A DNA stretch of 64,000 nucleotides from Motacilla alba alba (taxonomy: Eukaryota > Chordata > Aves > Passeriformes > Motacillidae), in the NCBI RefSeq assembly GCF_015832195.1, contig NC_052020.1, positions 2,170,001 to 2,234,000 of the forward strand, in the 5' to 3' direction. Numbering within the stretch: the first letter of the stretch is position 1; every line of letters begins with the position of its first letter. The position numbers and the translations under genes are program-made. Of the stretch, positions 48,345 through 63,700 are shown in pieces. The notes beneath the pieces were generated by a model, which was given only the letters and a program-made list of their open reading frames with translations, was not told the DNA's origin and ran no database searches.

Positions 48345-51300
48345 ACTGTCTTTGGGCTGCTCAGAATATAAGAAGAAAAAAAAACCACACAAACCCGACC
48401 CAACAGAATCAGTTATTAAAGAGCAAGTAGCTCACTTGTCCTCCAATCCACCCTCTCTCCACACACAAGCACTCAGGCACACAAGACTGTTCTGCTTTAC
48501 ATCCCAGAACCTGACAAGGAAAAAAGGACAGATTCCAAACAGAATTAAAGCAGATATTCTCAATAAGCAAAGCATATTTTTGAAAATTAATTTCCGAGTA
48601 AGATTATGTAAAAAAAGCCAGCTAGGCTCAATCACACTTGCATATCAGTTACCAAAACAGCTTCTAAAAGGAGGTTCAAAGACAGGAGGTTTATTTTTTA
48701 TATTATTTTTTAAAGAGTCACTAGCTCGAAAAAATATTTTTTAAAAAGTAATGACATTTCAGGGGACAGAAAATGACATTTTATCCCAAAAATCTAACCA
48801 TTCTGTGTAGACTGTTCTACAAAATGAGCATCTGGCAAAAAGATCAAAAAGACACCATTTCTTTGCCAGTAGTAACATATTTAAGAGATTGCTTGCTAGC
48901 AAACTGCCATGGCAACCACAGTAGCACCTGGGGTACAGTGTTCTCCTGAGAAACAGCACGCCTTCCCTTGAGAAACAAAGTAATTTTGCAACAGTGCAAC
49001 AGAAAGTAATTTTTAAACCAGATAAGTAGCTCCAGTGACTGTAGAGTCACTGAAGTCCAGAATCAGGCCTTCAATAATTATTTCTTTACCCAAAAACATC
49101 TATATTAAACACCTATATTAAAAATAGTAGCTCTAAATACATCACAGCAAAACGCACGCTTTAGACTTATACCTGTCACTCTCCACGTCTATATCTAACT
49201 CCACTTAGAATGGCACAACTGAGGGACAACCCAACGGTTTTTGGAAAGAAGTCAGTAATAATGAATATCACTTCAGTGTCAAAAGCAGAGTGAAATGGGT
49301 CATGATGAAATAGTAAGCCTCTCTTCCAGCCAAGACACTGAGCCTTGTACTCCCTAAAAAAGGAGCCATGAGTGGTCATGTGCCTCCCTTTCTAGCTGCA
49401 AAACTAGCCTAAATTGAAAAATATAAGCTAGACTTCTTTCTGCAATTTAGAAATTTTATACCCAGAAATAGCCTAAGCCAATCTAATTACCAAGGGACAA
49501 AGGAAAGAAAAGAAAAACGAAAATATCAGCTATAGATCTCTCTGCATGTAAGAACATTTTTATGCTACAAAAAAATAAAAACACTGGAATGAGAGGTTTT
49601 GATGTCAAATTGACCAATAGTACATTTGCCTTAGCTCAGCTCTTTTTTACAGAAGACTGCACATAGTGATTAAGTCAACTTTTGAGATAAAGCAATTCTA
49701 AACTCATGTTATTCTGAAAAATAATTTTATATAATGCATTATTTTTGAGTGCACCCTATCTCAACTATCATTTTAGAAGACTTGCATTATTGTATTTTTA
49801 GATACCACCACTGGCAGGGGAGGAGAGGAGAGGGTTGAAACACATCACTCTAAGGAATCTTCCCTTCCCTTGCTTTTCTGGCTTTCCTTCTGTTCTGCTT
49901 TCTCAGAAGGAGGGGGAGGAAAAACATTACACAGATCATCTCAACCAATAAAAGGGAAAATAGTGAAGATAAGCAACACTGCTGACAATGGCAGACACCT
50001 TATTTTTCTGATACCAAAAAAGCTTCTAGTGCTTTTAACTAGCAATTTTTGAGTGTCACCCACTGACATTCAACTTTTGTGTTTCCAGCAGACTCTCTTA
50101 TTGTCATGCTAATACTTTATTAAGAGTTTTTTTCTTTCTCCCCCTCTTTCACCTAAACTTTAAAACCTTGCCTGGAATCACTGTGCAGACTTATGCCCTT
50201 GGTAACAAAGACAAACTGGGACCCAAGAGATGAACCATTCCTAGTGATGCCCACCTCCCACCTCCTTTTAGATGAAGCTATTGCTGGTATGTTTAGAACA
50301 GGTAAAACAATAATTTTCCTACCATGCATTCAGGAATAGCTTTCACTTTTAATGGTTAAAATATTTCTTAGGCTTTTTTCCTTCCCTTGGTCTTAATTAA
50401 AAACCACAGCTTTACATTCTATTAGACACCTGCAGGTACCATAGATTAAAGAAGATTAATATATTCAACTAATGTGTTGACTGATTCTCGATTAAATATT
50501 TTCCTTCAACCACATTATAGTATGCAATTCTTGAATCAAGCAGTCACAATTTAATTTATAAATGGAAAAAGCTTAAGCCACACAAGATGGTGAACACTGA
50601 AAAAAACTATTTATATGAACTGCTTTTCATGTAGTCAGAATATTCTTTTTCTCATATGAAGTCCAACTTCTGTTTAACTTGCAAGTGCCCTGTCTCGCAC
50701 ATTCTTAAGTGTGTCTGGCATCTACAATAAAAACCACTTGCTTGTATAGAATATAGAAAGGTGGGGTTTTTATTTTCTTTATTTTAACAATGTAGTGATT
50801 TGGTTTACTCCAAATGCAAACCAACTGCCATAAGGATTTTCTCCAAGACTGACAGCCATGACCAGTCAGGCTTCAATATGAACAAGGATCTCTTGTCATC
50901 TTCACCAATATCTGCAATCAATTTGCTTTAATTTCTTTTTAACACAATACTTTACATTCCAAACTGCACCCAGGTGTGAACTTGTTTAATCTAAAATGCT
51001 AAAATGCTGGTGACAAATACAACATAGTTCAACAATGAATGAAAGAGCACAAGAGAAGTAAATTAAGCTTCTTCAGAGAATGAAATTGGCCCCAGCTCTC
51101 GCTGCACCACTATTAGAGGAGGTTTTACAGTAAGAGCTAAGTAGCCAGTAAGAGTTAGAGTTTCATGTACAAAAGAATTTTCTAACGGCAGAAGCTCAGG
51201 AAGTGATGATCCACAAAGCTGAAAATTTTGATGATAATCATTCAATTGGAATTGCTTCAAAGCATTTCACCGTCACAAAGTGCAAAGGCACAGACTGGTG

Positions 51301-52148
51301 AAGCACTTCATGTTTTCAACTTGAAGCACCTCAGTACTTCCAGGTAATCCAATGGGACTGCTCCCAAGACTAAAAGTTGAACTGAGACTGCTTCTCTGGC
51401 TAAAGTGGGACATGAGACCCAGCTGCTGAAGCCATGACTCAGTTCCATGGGCAGAGCATCCTCCCGCACAACACCAAAGGATGCAGTGATCAGCAGGAGC
51501 ATTGACACAGCTGTGGACACTCAACACCAAGTCTATTTTGGGCTGAGAATGAGCAGTATTGGGAAGCCCTAGTGCAGTAGTTATTTTGTTCACTGTGGCA
51601 CAAGGGAGCTTTTAGCCCTGGTCCTTTTTGATTTGTCGATGAAGACCCCAAGTTATTTCAAGACACTAACAGAGCAACTAAGAATCTAAGGATATTTTGT
51701 GACATACATTGTGTTCTGAAAGGATTTCTGGGCTCTGTGTGAAGCATGCATTTGTTTTACTAATCAAATTTAATATTACTAAGAACCATTTCTACAGGGC
51801 TTGTCTGATACTATTCCGTGCTTTTACCTGGATGATGAAAGAAGGAGTATGCAGACAAAATCTGCTAACAGACAAAACAGTGCTAATCTGGCAGGAACTA
51901 TGAAAATGTTGGTGCACATAACAATTTGAAGGTGTTCTGACAAATTGGAGACACAATTCTTCAAAAACAGAATGCAGTTTGAAAAGGGCAAGGTTAGACA
52001 CCTACACAGAAATAAGAAACTGCACTGATACAAAGTGGGAGCAATAAATGAAACTGATAAATCAGTTGCTTTTCCAGAAAACAGCTTACAAAACAAAACC
52101 AAAACACCCAACATCTGAAATACAAGGGTTAAAAAGCACTATTTCATG
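48345..52148. other. Unique intronic stretch, no gene seen
   Basis: AT-rich intron without recognised genes, RNAs or transposons. A patch at about 51300-51560 has a minus-strand open frame but no protein signature. Confidence 0.45.
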
Positions 52149-52212
52149 CTGCTTTGCAGCAGCCTTTTATGCATTTGAAGATGATTATGGTGCATCCTCC
52201 TCTTCAAATGCC
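52149..52212 (-). mobile_element. Small CR1-like fragment
   Basis: GCAGCAGCCTTTTATGCATTTGAAGATGATTATGG followed by 'catcctcctcttcaa' resembles, in antisense, the CR1/L3 segment 'agccttttatgtatttgaagactgttatcatg'. Only about 64 bp are recognisable. Confidence 0.45.
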
Positions 52213-55200
52213 TAACGCCACCATCTCTGTGAATGAAGATTATGTTAGCTCAACATCTGCTTATTCCTTGGACTTTTTCCAACAAATCCAAATCTGTCAA
52301 GATCTGGAGGAAATGCTTTAATTGATGCATTGCAATGCAGAGGGGAGCAAAAAATTTATAATGTTTGGTACTTCTTTCACAATGGAGCTTGCCTAATTTT
52401 GCAAAAATATTATAGTGATTCATTGGACCCTCAGACAGAACAGTGACTCTCATGAACACTCTTCTATTTTCTTCTTTGAACCATCCTATTAAATTAGGAT
52501 TGAGACTGCAGCATAGGTTAGGTATTTCAAAAGGTCTTCTCATGGTAAAAGCACCGGAATAGTTTTCCACATGGAAGCTGTACAGTTTCCATCTCTGGGG
52601 GAGGGTTTTAAGACAATGTTAGGCAAATATCTGTCAGGAATCATTTAGTTAAGCTAATCTATTGCTGAGCAAGCAAAATGTACTATACTGATCTCTCAGA
52701 TCAGTTTTCTACCTTTCAGCACTGGCTTTTTGCATAAAAGCATTTTTTAGAGATACAAAAATACAGGAACAAAATGACAAGAGAAACAGGTTAATATTAC
52801 TTCTCATTTGTCACTGCTACATGGCTGTGCCAGTGCATCGGAGCATTCTAATCCTTAACAGGATCATACTCACAACCAGTTCTTGAAATCTTGTACATCT
52901 CATGAAAATTTAACCCAAACATACTAAAGGAAAAGCAAATAGAGAAGTAACAGCACTGACCTGAAAAAACAGTGCTTCTATATAACTTTACATAATCACA
53001 AACAGATTTTTTTTCTTCCTTTAACACAGAATTCTGTCTTTAAGTTCTCCTTGAAGAAGATCCACAAAAGGTCTTTGGAGATAATAATTGCAAAAAATCA
53101 TGGGTAACTGTATTCAGCTCCTCAGGACCTAAGTCCGGTGTCTCAGGATCTACCTTCAACACCAAGAGATTTCTGATGTGTGGAACATCTACTGGCATTT
53201 CCACAAAGCTCAGATCTCATTATGGAGGTGAGGCCACACAAGTAGTGAAGGGTTTGCTAATTTGTGAGAAAAGGTACAAAATCTTAGGTACTAGTGATGG
53301 TTCTGCCATTTACCCATTGCAATGGGTAAAACACGGTACAGACAAGAATTCCAGGCTGTAAAATTGTCCCCAATACTCTATTACACATGATCCACAAAAA
53401 AACTGGAAGGAGTTCTAAAAGACCTTGGACCTCTGTAGGTAGTAACAAACACTTATAAATCTGGTTCTTGAAACTTGCCAGTAAGAGCATCGTGTTCTCA
53501 AAGGGAGTAAAAGAACTCAGACACAGACAAGCTTATAAACTCTCTGAGCCAAACAATTTTCAATTTTACTTTTGGAACCTTTTTTAGGTTAGGATATCAA
53601 GTCAGTAAATGAAGCATGAGCCATAAACCAGCTGAATACTATAGATGACTGATGAATTTTTTTCCCCTTCTAACGTAACACCATATTCCAGTGTCTTCTA
53701 TTTCAACATGATGTTTCTACTTGCTTTTGTTTGCTGGTTCTGATATCACCAACCAGAATACTCATCCACCCATCAGATCATCAATGCAGGTAATTAAAAC
53801 ATTGTCTTTTCAGACAAGAAATTCCAGGACACAGAGAATACAAATTTCTTGTTTTCTGTCACTGGTTTTAACACTTTTTTCTCACTGGCACTCACTGGCA
53901 CTTTTTATGAGCTGTATGACCAAAGATTGAGGACAAAAGTGAAGTAGAGCACAGGGCATTTCCTCAACTTTTGCACTAAGAAAGCAACTGGACTTTGCAC
54001 TTATTTCCTATTACCATCTTCTTTCATTAATATGAGAAAAGATGACAAGTTACGAGGATGTCAAGGATTTTACTACAGGCCTTAGAAGTTAAACTAGCAA
54101 ATATGAATAACCTTTCATTGGTCATCACTCATTTATCTGAGTCTTTCATCACTCACATATAAACTGGAGGACTCCCCCTTCTTCTTAAAATGGATCTAAG
54201 TGTTACATTAAATTCTACAAGAAATTACAATGCAATTTTATTGGGATCTTACATTGTGCACCTAATTTAAGACGTTAAATTGAGACTAGTCTCAAGTGCA
54301 TTCATCTCTCATATGAAAAAAATAGTTTGTGCATCAGCTTATAACATAAACACAAACATAAATCACATCTATTGAATGTATTGATAGGTACATTAATAAA
54401 ATCTTACTGCTGGATTGATCAGATAATACCTCAGCAAAGGTTGCCTTGCTTCATCTTGGCTCCCCCACCTTTAAGGATATAGACACTCTATTCCCTAGGC
54501 TAGTACTTACATTTTGTACTTTCTTCTGAACTGGGCAAGAGTGACACACTCTGAGATCTTCAAATAATTATGGAAAGTTTACACCTTGTGGTATTAAAAG
54601 GACAACTCATAAGCACATAGCTTTCCCAAATATTAAAATTTAGCTGGCTAACATAGCTATAGACATAAAACCTGGGGTCCAAACAGCAATTTTAGCAGGC
54701 ACAACTTCCATATAACTATTACTAGTTCCCTGAAATATACAAGTGTCTGGTTCCTCGACCAAAATCTATCACCCTGAGGTAGTTGTCAAAGTCCATGTGT
54801 AAGAGCAGGACAATCCACAGCATGAGATTCACATCAGTGAGCTGGCAGAGCAGAAACCTGACCATGTTAGCAGAGAAAAAAATGCAATAGCAAGAGTTTA
54901 GCTCAAATCCCACCGTTCCTCCAGGCTGAGAGGTCTTGCTCTATTTGACAGGGAGACACTTACCTCCACCTCACATTTTCCTGAGAACACAGGCACAAAG
55001 GGCCAAAGCATGTATGCTCCTAATTCCTGCTTAAGCTCTTAAAACACCCACTAAAGTCAGGAGAATCTCAGGATTTAAATTGGAGATTAAGAGCTGAAGC
55101 ATCTTTAGGGATTGATCCTCTATTTCAAAAAGAAACAATGTTCTATCTTTTTTTTTCTTCTTTTTCTGGTTCCACTAGACAGCAGAGAAAGAAACAGCTT

Positions 55201-57625
55201 CTTCCCTTTGTGCAACAGCCCAACCATTAAATGTGTTCTGACACAGGATTCACATTGCTATTTCCCGGGCCACCATCCCAACAATCAGAGCAAACTCATC
55301 TGCAGGTGAAGTACAAAGCATCTTGAGCTTGCTCAGAAAAGGGATTCATCAGGAGACAGTGAGATTTCCTTGTAAGGCCAATGGTCAAGATACCTGCCAA
55401 GGCAAACAGAGAAGAACTAACAGCTGGTCTCTAACAAGAGAACTGTGTATTTTCTTTACCGTGTGCTTGCTTTCATACCTTGCTGAAACACTTTCGTACA
55501 CAAGAAATACTTAACTATATTGTCCCCTTCATACAGTATGTTCTTACTCAACTACACTGCAACTTTTACAGGATACAAAAAATTTTGCCCTAAGAGGGCT
55601 GTGAGCTCCTTCCTCCCCTTGAGAAACAAAAACAGTGACTGCTTAGCTGAGGATCCTAAAAATACTTTTGCAGAAGTTAGGGTTTTCTTAAAGATCCAGA
55701 CCCACATGTTTCAAAACACTGGAGTAACACACTGATGATGAGGGGAAGGAACCTAAAACGTAACTGAGGATTACTTAATTCCAACTGCCCCATCAGGAAG
55801 CTGTCATCAGACATGTCCTCTTATTATTTTAATAATAATTTCTTTTTATATAACACATTCCCACTTTACGAAAAGTTTTCTGACCTCAGAAGCAGTCTGT
55901 CATGACTTGTAAGTTCAAACCAACATTCAGTGACCCAGGCTGTCACCTGAAATGTGATGATTACTGAGATTTAAAGTGCCATAATAAATTTCAGGTCACT
56001 TGATTCAAGTCTGCCTTATTGACTTGTAAGACTCATTGAGTGTTTAAGTGCTCATTGAGTGTTTCCTTAATTTCTAGTCACTGCTTAATGTCTGCAGTGG
56101 CCATTTATACCCTTAAGTATAGTTTCCTTTTGTGAAAACATACACTTCACCAGCTCTGCAAACAGCAGAGATGGGATTTTTATCTGCTGCTTGTGAGCAT
56201 TGCTCCTGCCTCTGTGGCAATGGACAAGTCTCTGGATCATTACTGCTTTGTGAAGTTGACTCCTGGTACCCTAGGAAGTGCATTCATGGGATCCAACATG
56301 TGAGGAACTGTGGCAACCCAACAATGCTGCACCCCAGCAATCACTGCTGCTTCTGTGGGCCCACTCTGAGCTCTGCTTCCACTACAAATGGAATTTAGGG
56401 AGCCCACAGGGAGACCAGGAAACCTTTTCAGTAACTTTGAACAATAAGACATTAGAAAAATAATGTCAATGCACAGATAAAGGAAAAAAAATATAAAAGG
56501 CTCAGGAAAGCATCCCTATTCTGTTTTAACCACTTTCATCTCTCACACCACACCAACCCACAGGCAGAAAGGCAAGCACAGTTGAAATCTGAATATTTAA
56601 CTATTCACTTCTATTTCCAGTGCCAGTAACTGAAACTGCTGTTCTAAGCTTCATTAAAAACATACGCTGATCACAGGATGCAGCAATGTGCTCAGAAATC
56701 TCAGCAAAAATCAGGAAGCCTATTGAAGAAGTAAAAAGTGATGGAGAGTCTACACAGCTCCAAACAAGTAACAAGAATCAACCCCACAGTGAGAGCCTGG
56801 GATTTGCATCAAATTTGATGAGACATTTCGGAAAAAACAGGACTGGCACCTTTTGAAAGGAAAGATAGTATTTACAGTAAATGAGAATTTAGTAAGCCAT
56901 GCATGAGTTACCAGGCTTTGTTCAAATAATGCAGCCTCTTAGTACAACAAGACACCAGAAAGCAGCAAACAAAAAAATCCAAATATGTGGTGTATCAGTA
57001 CATGCTACACAGTTTGAGTGCACTTAGTGCCTCCTCAATGCACAGTTCAGCTAGCACAGTTTTGACAGAACTCCTATTGTATGCTTTTCATGCAAAAAAT
57101 TAATTACTTCTATGTGTCAGGCATCATAAGCCCCACTGCACTAAAATGAGGTTTTGTTTGTTTGTTCCTGTGATATTTTAATTATTGCAACATGATTACA
57201 ACAGACTAAACAACAGCCTAAAGGTACAGATGTAGCTAACATCTAAAATACACTCGTGTATAAATATGTATGAGCACACACAGAGCTATGGACGATGCTT
57301 CTTTCCATAAACAAGTAACTCACATAATCAAAGCTTAGAACACTTTCTAAGTGGTATCTTCCTGTTATTAACATCCTCCAAAATTGCTCCTAATCACAAC
57401 AAAGTGGCTTCCAGGTAATGAATAAACAGCACTCATTCTTTTGCGGGGGTAAAAACATGATGAGGGAAACACAGGAAACTTGGTGAGAGATACTTGCAGT
57501 CATCCAATGGAAATGCACAACACAAACTGCGAAGAACAGCAACTGATCATACTCTATCACTTATCCTCATCCTTACATCTCACTATTCACATGTCATTCA
57601 AGCCAATCTTGATGATTGAATATTA
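52213..57625. other. Unique intronic stretch, no gene seen
   Basis: No gene or transposon was recognised. Small local duplications occur at about 53880-53901 (CTCACTGGCA twice) and 56031-56064 (CTCATTGAGTGTTT twice). Confidence 0.45.
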
Positions 57626-57730
57626 ATCATAGACTCATTTAAACAGGGAAATTCCTTTAAAATCACCAAGTCCAACTGCTGTTATAGACAACCAATACAT
57701 AGTGAAATAGCCACCTCCAGCTGCCAAGCT
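57626..57730 (-). mobile_element. Degraded CR1 3' end fragment
   Basis: AATCATAGACTCATTTAAACAGG, then 'cctttaaaatcaccaagtcc' and AACTGCTGTTATAGAC, match an antisense CR1 tail (octamer, aagaccttt, atcatcaagtccaacc). It is heavily worn. Confidence 0.6.
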
Positions 57731-57768
57731 CTTGCCTTCCATCTATGCATCTGTGGATTTAGAAAGTT

Positions 57769-57792
57769 GGGGGGGGAGGGGAGGAAGGGGGG
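57769..57792 (+). repeat. G-rich tract, quadruplex-capable
   Basis: G runs of 8, 4, 2 and 6 separated by one or two A within 24 bp. The 8-G run can supply two GGG tracts, so a four-stranded fold is possible. It is on the strand opposite the NELL1 sense strand, so the NELL1 transcript carries the C-rich complement. Confidence 0.7.
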
Positions 57793-57796
57793 AAAG

Positions 57797-60700
57797 TTGA
57801 TCAGCTATTTAAAAGACTCCAAAATCTCAATCTTTTCCACTTCAGAAAGAATTTTGGTACCCAAATAGGAATAAACCAATTATCAAAATGGATAGGATTA
57901 TAAAGTTGCAATTTAAAGATGGAGCGTGTCAAAAAAAAGCAATGCCTCATCTTATTCTGTAAGGAACAGGTTTGATTTCCAAGAGTTATGACCATTGAAA
58001 AATCCTGTCCAAAAATACAATATAGTAATGAATATAATGCAGTAATTCTCAGTAATTAAGAGATCCACCTATTGCAGTAGAGTTAGACTAGATCCAAACT
58101 TATTTTACTACTTCTATTATTATTGCTACTAATGTTGGTGTGGTATTACACATGACTGTCAAGCCACAACCTACGGAACAGGCTCTGGGAAAGGAGCAGC
58201 AATAATTGCTCTCTGCACAAGAGACTGGTGAGAATACCTAGAGTTTTGCCTACTGGATGGATAATGAGTGACCCTCCCTTTACAGCTGGTGGCTGCAAAT
58301 GGAGGGTGGTAAAAAGTCTAATCTTTTCACAGGTTAGTGAAAATAGAGCGTTTAAGCTGACAAAATTTCTCCTCGCCCTCGAGTAGGAATATCAAAGAAC
58401 AGCACTTACAACATTCCAAACTCAGACTGTCCCCTGTACCTCCAATCAGTTTACCTGATGATGCAGTCTTTCAGTCTACAGGACAAAATATCTCCTACTG
58501 CAATAAATGCTATTTTTCAAGAAATAATACTGCCAGCTTTCATGCTAGATGTAGAATACTTATTCTTATGTCACAATGGAATAATTTCAATATCATCTTT
58601 TTAGGTAACATTCTTTTCCAAGACTGAAACCAAGAAATTGTACCAATCAACCAAAATTTTTCTTCCCAAAATTCTCTTTCTGACTAATTCATTTGAAAAG
58701 AGAATAGACAGCTCATGTTCCCTGTATCCTTAAACCAGATAGAGGGTATAAGGCCCCTGTCCCAACCCTCCAGTCTCAGAAGGATTATTTCAGTCTCCTT
58801 TTTCTTTTGAAGGGTAAGGAATTACCACCTGTAACAGGAACTCATACCATTTCAAATAAAGATGATCCTTTACTACAAAATCAGTTGGTGCTCCCTCAAG
58901 ATTTCTGATTTTCTTGTAGTTTCTAATTTCGGACCTTTCTGGCTGTCTCAGGTTTTCTGAGCTTCACCAGTTCTTGAGAATTCTATATGCCCACAGATTC
59001 CACAGGGGTCAGAGTAAGGCTGTCAAGAAAATAAGGGAGAATTTACCTGGTTTAGTAGTAATATTGAAGGAAGAGTTCTCAAGCCAGTCAGTTGAGATTT
59101 AATTAAAATACAGGAGAAGCTACCAGGGAATGATTTATATTCAAAGGGGATTATGGCTAAAACTAAACTGTTTACAAAATCAGTGGGAACCCAGCAAAAA
59201 ACAGATATAGCTCAGGGGGAATACACATTGATTAGATTCCTGTGTCCAAGATGCAGTCCTCTTTTCCATGTTCCTCATTAATTCATTTCAAGATTTATGT
59301 GAATTGCAAAATAGATGTTCCAAGCTGTACCGAGCTCCAGTTATTTATATTGTGTTAAGTAAGGGAAAAAAATTTCTATTCATCTGAAACTAAAATTCAT
59401 TTGTCTCCAAACATTTAATGAGAGAGGATGGTTCAGCTCACCTCCAAATTCATCATCTGCTGCACGTTACTGAATATCCAATAATGCCAGTACTAACGAA
59501 GAAACGACTGGCACAATCTGTTAGCTCTCAGACTGAACTGACAATTTCCTGGTGTACCCAAAACACAAACCTAGGTACTCCTGACAATCGAAACAGTGTT
59601 TGGTAAAAGCTCTACATCTTCAAAATATTCAGTGTTCTGTAGCCTTTTATGTAAAATTAGCAAGGTTCTAATTGCTAAAAAGGACATTGGTACACTGCAG
59701 CTCCAGTTTTGTCAAGCCTCAGCTGCCCACCAGCCACAAGGCAGGTCATGTTTTAGCCAAATTTGATATTGTTTGTACAGAAAAATCATCAGATGATAAC
59801 CACGCACAGTGGCAGTGTCAGGCTCTGAATTGATTTTCATAGAAAAGAGCAACTGAAAATTGTGCCATACATTCTTCCACAAACTGGATGCACTTCAGAT
59901 TGCCACTGACCTTTTCAACAGCACTGATTGAGCTAACTAGACTGAAAGTTGGAAAGCAAATAAAGTCACCGAAGGGGTAATGGGTTAAAAAAACCTCCAG
60001 AACAGAGCAGAAGGCCTGACCTTCAAAGGTTAATGTCATTTGTGCCCAAGTAAATGGAGGAAATGTTTCATGACCAAAGCAGTGGTTCTCAAACAAACAT
60101 TATATAATTCTGTGAAACAAAGGGCTTAACCAAAAAATAACTCACATGCATGAACTGGTATCTTAAGAGACTGGACCAATTGGTTACACAGATTCCAATT
60201 TTTAACAATGATCTTGATCTTTCCACAGGCTTGCCCGGTTTTCCTTTTTGTCAGTTAAGTGACAATAAAAGTCCATGTAAGTACTGCAAAATTCCTCTTG
60301 TCTAAGAAACTCACAGTGGAAACCAATGCCCATATTCTAGGAAGAGCTTTGTGGAGAAAAACTGATCAGGACTATTCCTCCTCCTGGAGGCAGGAATGCA
60401 TCAACAACAAACAGGCTGCCATGGCATCCTCATGTGGGCCAACCAACAACTCAGACCTGTCACTGGGGAGCACTGAGTCACCTCTGCACAAAATTGTGTT
60501 TTACTGCCTTATGGATGGGGGACCCAAAAGCTAGGAAACAAAACCCTCAGTGATCTTCTCCCGAGGGAACAGAAAAAGTTGGAATGGCCACAGCTACTCC
60601 TTGAACACCTGCCACGATGGCTGGCAGGTCTAAGTTCATTTCCTCCTCCCTGGGAAGCAGAAGCACCAGCAGGCACTGAGTCCTGGCACCAGCACTGGGC

Positions 60701-63700
60701 AAGAAGAGTGGCCAAGCTGCCCCAGGAAACCACCCCCTGTGCCTAACCCCAGAGCCAGCCCCAAGGCACACAGGCATTGCTCAATGCAAACTCTTTGCAA
60801 GTTGGATGTTCTCTGTTTTTGCAGAACATAGCAAGTCTCTGAGCTAACCACATTCAAATAAGATGTTACTGTGTATTCCTATAATTATCTCAGCACTAAC
60901 AGCTACCAAGATGTACAGACACAGCCTCTGGTGAAAGCTTGAAAGGAAAACACAAGTCATAAAAATTAGGGAAACAAAATAATAAAAAAGAGAAGTAAAC
61001 AATCCTAAGAAAGATGAGAGACAAAAAGAAGTTTGCATTTTTGCATTGTCAATTTTATCCCAATTATTTTCAAGCACTTTCTAAAGCCTGTAAGTGGAGA
61101 GAAAATAATATTCTACTATTAAACACAGTGATCCCTACAGGGACATGTTATATTCCTCATTCATACAAGGCATACACAGCTTCAGCAAGTGAGCTCAGGA
61201 CAAGATAGAAACAACGCAAGATACAAACACTGCAAACATCTTCAACAAAAGCAATTTAAAAAATTAGGCTAATATAATGCAATTAGTAAGAAAATATCCA
61301 CATCAGGAAGGAAAACTAGGATTCTAATTTAGAAATTAAAATTTTAAAGAAAGTGATAAGGACAGATACTGAAAAATTTTCTACTGAACATCCAAAAGAG
61401 TATTTTGAAATTTACCTTTTAGACATGAAGAACAGATACACCAACTGGAAAAAAGAGAAGTTACCGTTTTTGGAAAAAAAACACTGAATAATAAAACTAT
61501 TACAAGAGTCAGCAAACCAACAGGAAACTAACATCAATATAATGATTACCTTTTTAGATGCTGTACACACATTTGTACTGATTTCAATTATTTCAATCGA
61601 AGTCTCACTAATTTTTTTTATAACTCTTTTTACCAGCCTCCAAAAAGATATGGGTACACAGAAGAAGATCATTAAATAGGGGTAGTTGTATTACAAAAAT
61701 ACATTTTTGAGATATTTTTTCAGAGGCAGCTACCTACTTAAATGAAATTGATTTGTCTGTCAAAAATCTTACAGACTAAGAGGAATTCTCTTTCTAAAAA
61801 TTAAATATGTACATGAATATTTTATAGAATGTCTGCCCTCAGCTGTCAATAACATTTAGAAAATGAAACTGGAAAAAACCCAACAACTTATTTCTTGCTG
61901 TGTAAGCAGTTTGATTACTTTTCTACACTTACTTTGGCTGATTTTGTGGTATCATTGTGCTATTTCTTCACAATCCTGCATCCAGTAAACTTTACAATAC
62001 CCTGGCAAAACAACAAAGGATGCTGCTGCCACTATTATCCCAGTTTCCAGGTAGTAAAGCAAACCAGACAAACCTGCCCAGACACACAGCACTAAACACA
62101 CAGATCATACATGCAACTGGGCCCAGCTTCCTCTTCTCACTAGAATGATGCAAGTGGAAAAAAGCAGCCTCATTTTTAGTTTCAGTTAAAATACATCTCC
62201 TCACGCAACACAATTGATAATATGTTGTTGTTTTGCTTAAATAAATCAATAAATGTGTTTCCATAAATGAACTGCATTGAAAAAAAACCCCAAGTAAATT
62301 AATTTTTATTTGAAAATAAAACTTGATACAAATACATAGAAGCAAAGTGTCTATAAATATTAAATTTGTTGCCTAAAATTGTCTAAATATATAAAAATTG
62401 TTATATGCCAGTGTATCCCCACTACATCTGGATATTTTTTATCTGGATAAAAATAATTTTAATAAATTCAGAATAGACTGCACTTAATACAGACATAGCC
62501 TGTACCATCAGCATACAACTCAATTCCAAGTTATCTGAACAGAAGCTGTAAGGAGTAATGCTGGTCAAGGATGAAAAATATGCATGCTGAAAAAGCAAAA
62601 AAGGAGTAGAGAGCAAACCAAATAGCAAAGCCTGAGGTTAGTAATAATGTCTTTTCCAATAATTTCTTAACTTCTGTGCTTTGTTTTTCATATGCACATT
62701 AACTTTGGATACCCAGAACCAAATCAGTAAGTCCCCTACTAAATCTTGCTGGGAATAATGTGTCAGTATGAACTGACATTTGCCATGAGTTTAGAGACTC
62801 TTGTACTTTTAGACCAAATTTTGTTTACCTTCTACTGGAAACAAAATATATCCACATAAGGGAAAAAACAATAATATTATTTTCTGGAGCAGCCTCCAGC
62901 TATGCTATCACCAAGGGCAAAACATACTTGTTACTAAAACTAATTTTTTAAAATATTTTTATATTAAGCCAAATTATATCTTCCATTTGGTTTTGGTGTT
63001 TTGCTTGTTGGGATTTTTTCTACTGAAGGATAAAATCCTAATTTCCTTCAGTAGTGTCAAAGACAAAAAATCCATAACAATTGCAAGGAGAAAGGAGTGA
63101 TTGTTTGGTTTGCTGCCCTTTTTGGTTTTCCTTCTGCAACTAACTCTAGCTAGAGCAAATCCTTTAAGGTTAATCGTACAACTCGTCAACACAGAGTATC
63201 TGCTAGATGTCCTTTTCTGGATGCAGCAAAGCTGCTGTATTTTGACTTATATTACAGAGCCTGGGCACTGTAAGTCTCCTGGCTCCCCAAAGCCCCCACC
63301 CTTCATTTTCACCTTCTCTGTAAAGGTGTCACTCTCCTCATCTCTTACCTTCTCCCAGGACAGGTGCTGTGGCTTCACAGCCTGGCAAAGTGCCACAGCG
63401 TCCCCAGGGTCACTGCCCACTGGCTCAGCATCTCCTCAGGAAGCACCAGAGCCTCAGACACACTTGTACCCAAGCAGCTGAAATGGCTTAAAAGCTTTTT
63501 TAAAAAAACTTCTTTGAGACACCATGGCAATGAGAACAGTTTCCGAGGAGTTTAATGCTATTTTTTTCCCAAGATCCCTAACGTCTATATACAAACCTGA
63601 ACAAAATTATTTTCTACACTCACTTCACTGCATCTGTTACCTCTGGTCCCTACATTCTCCAGCCTTAGATCAGTGCTCCACATTCTTCATGTGGGTTTCT

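Noticed and set aside
48204..48403. Minus-strand open frames rich in Cys, Phe and Val
   Set aside because: Translation of the CAAA/CA microsatellite; low complexity, not a gene.
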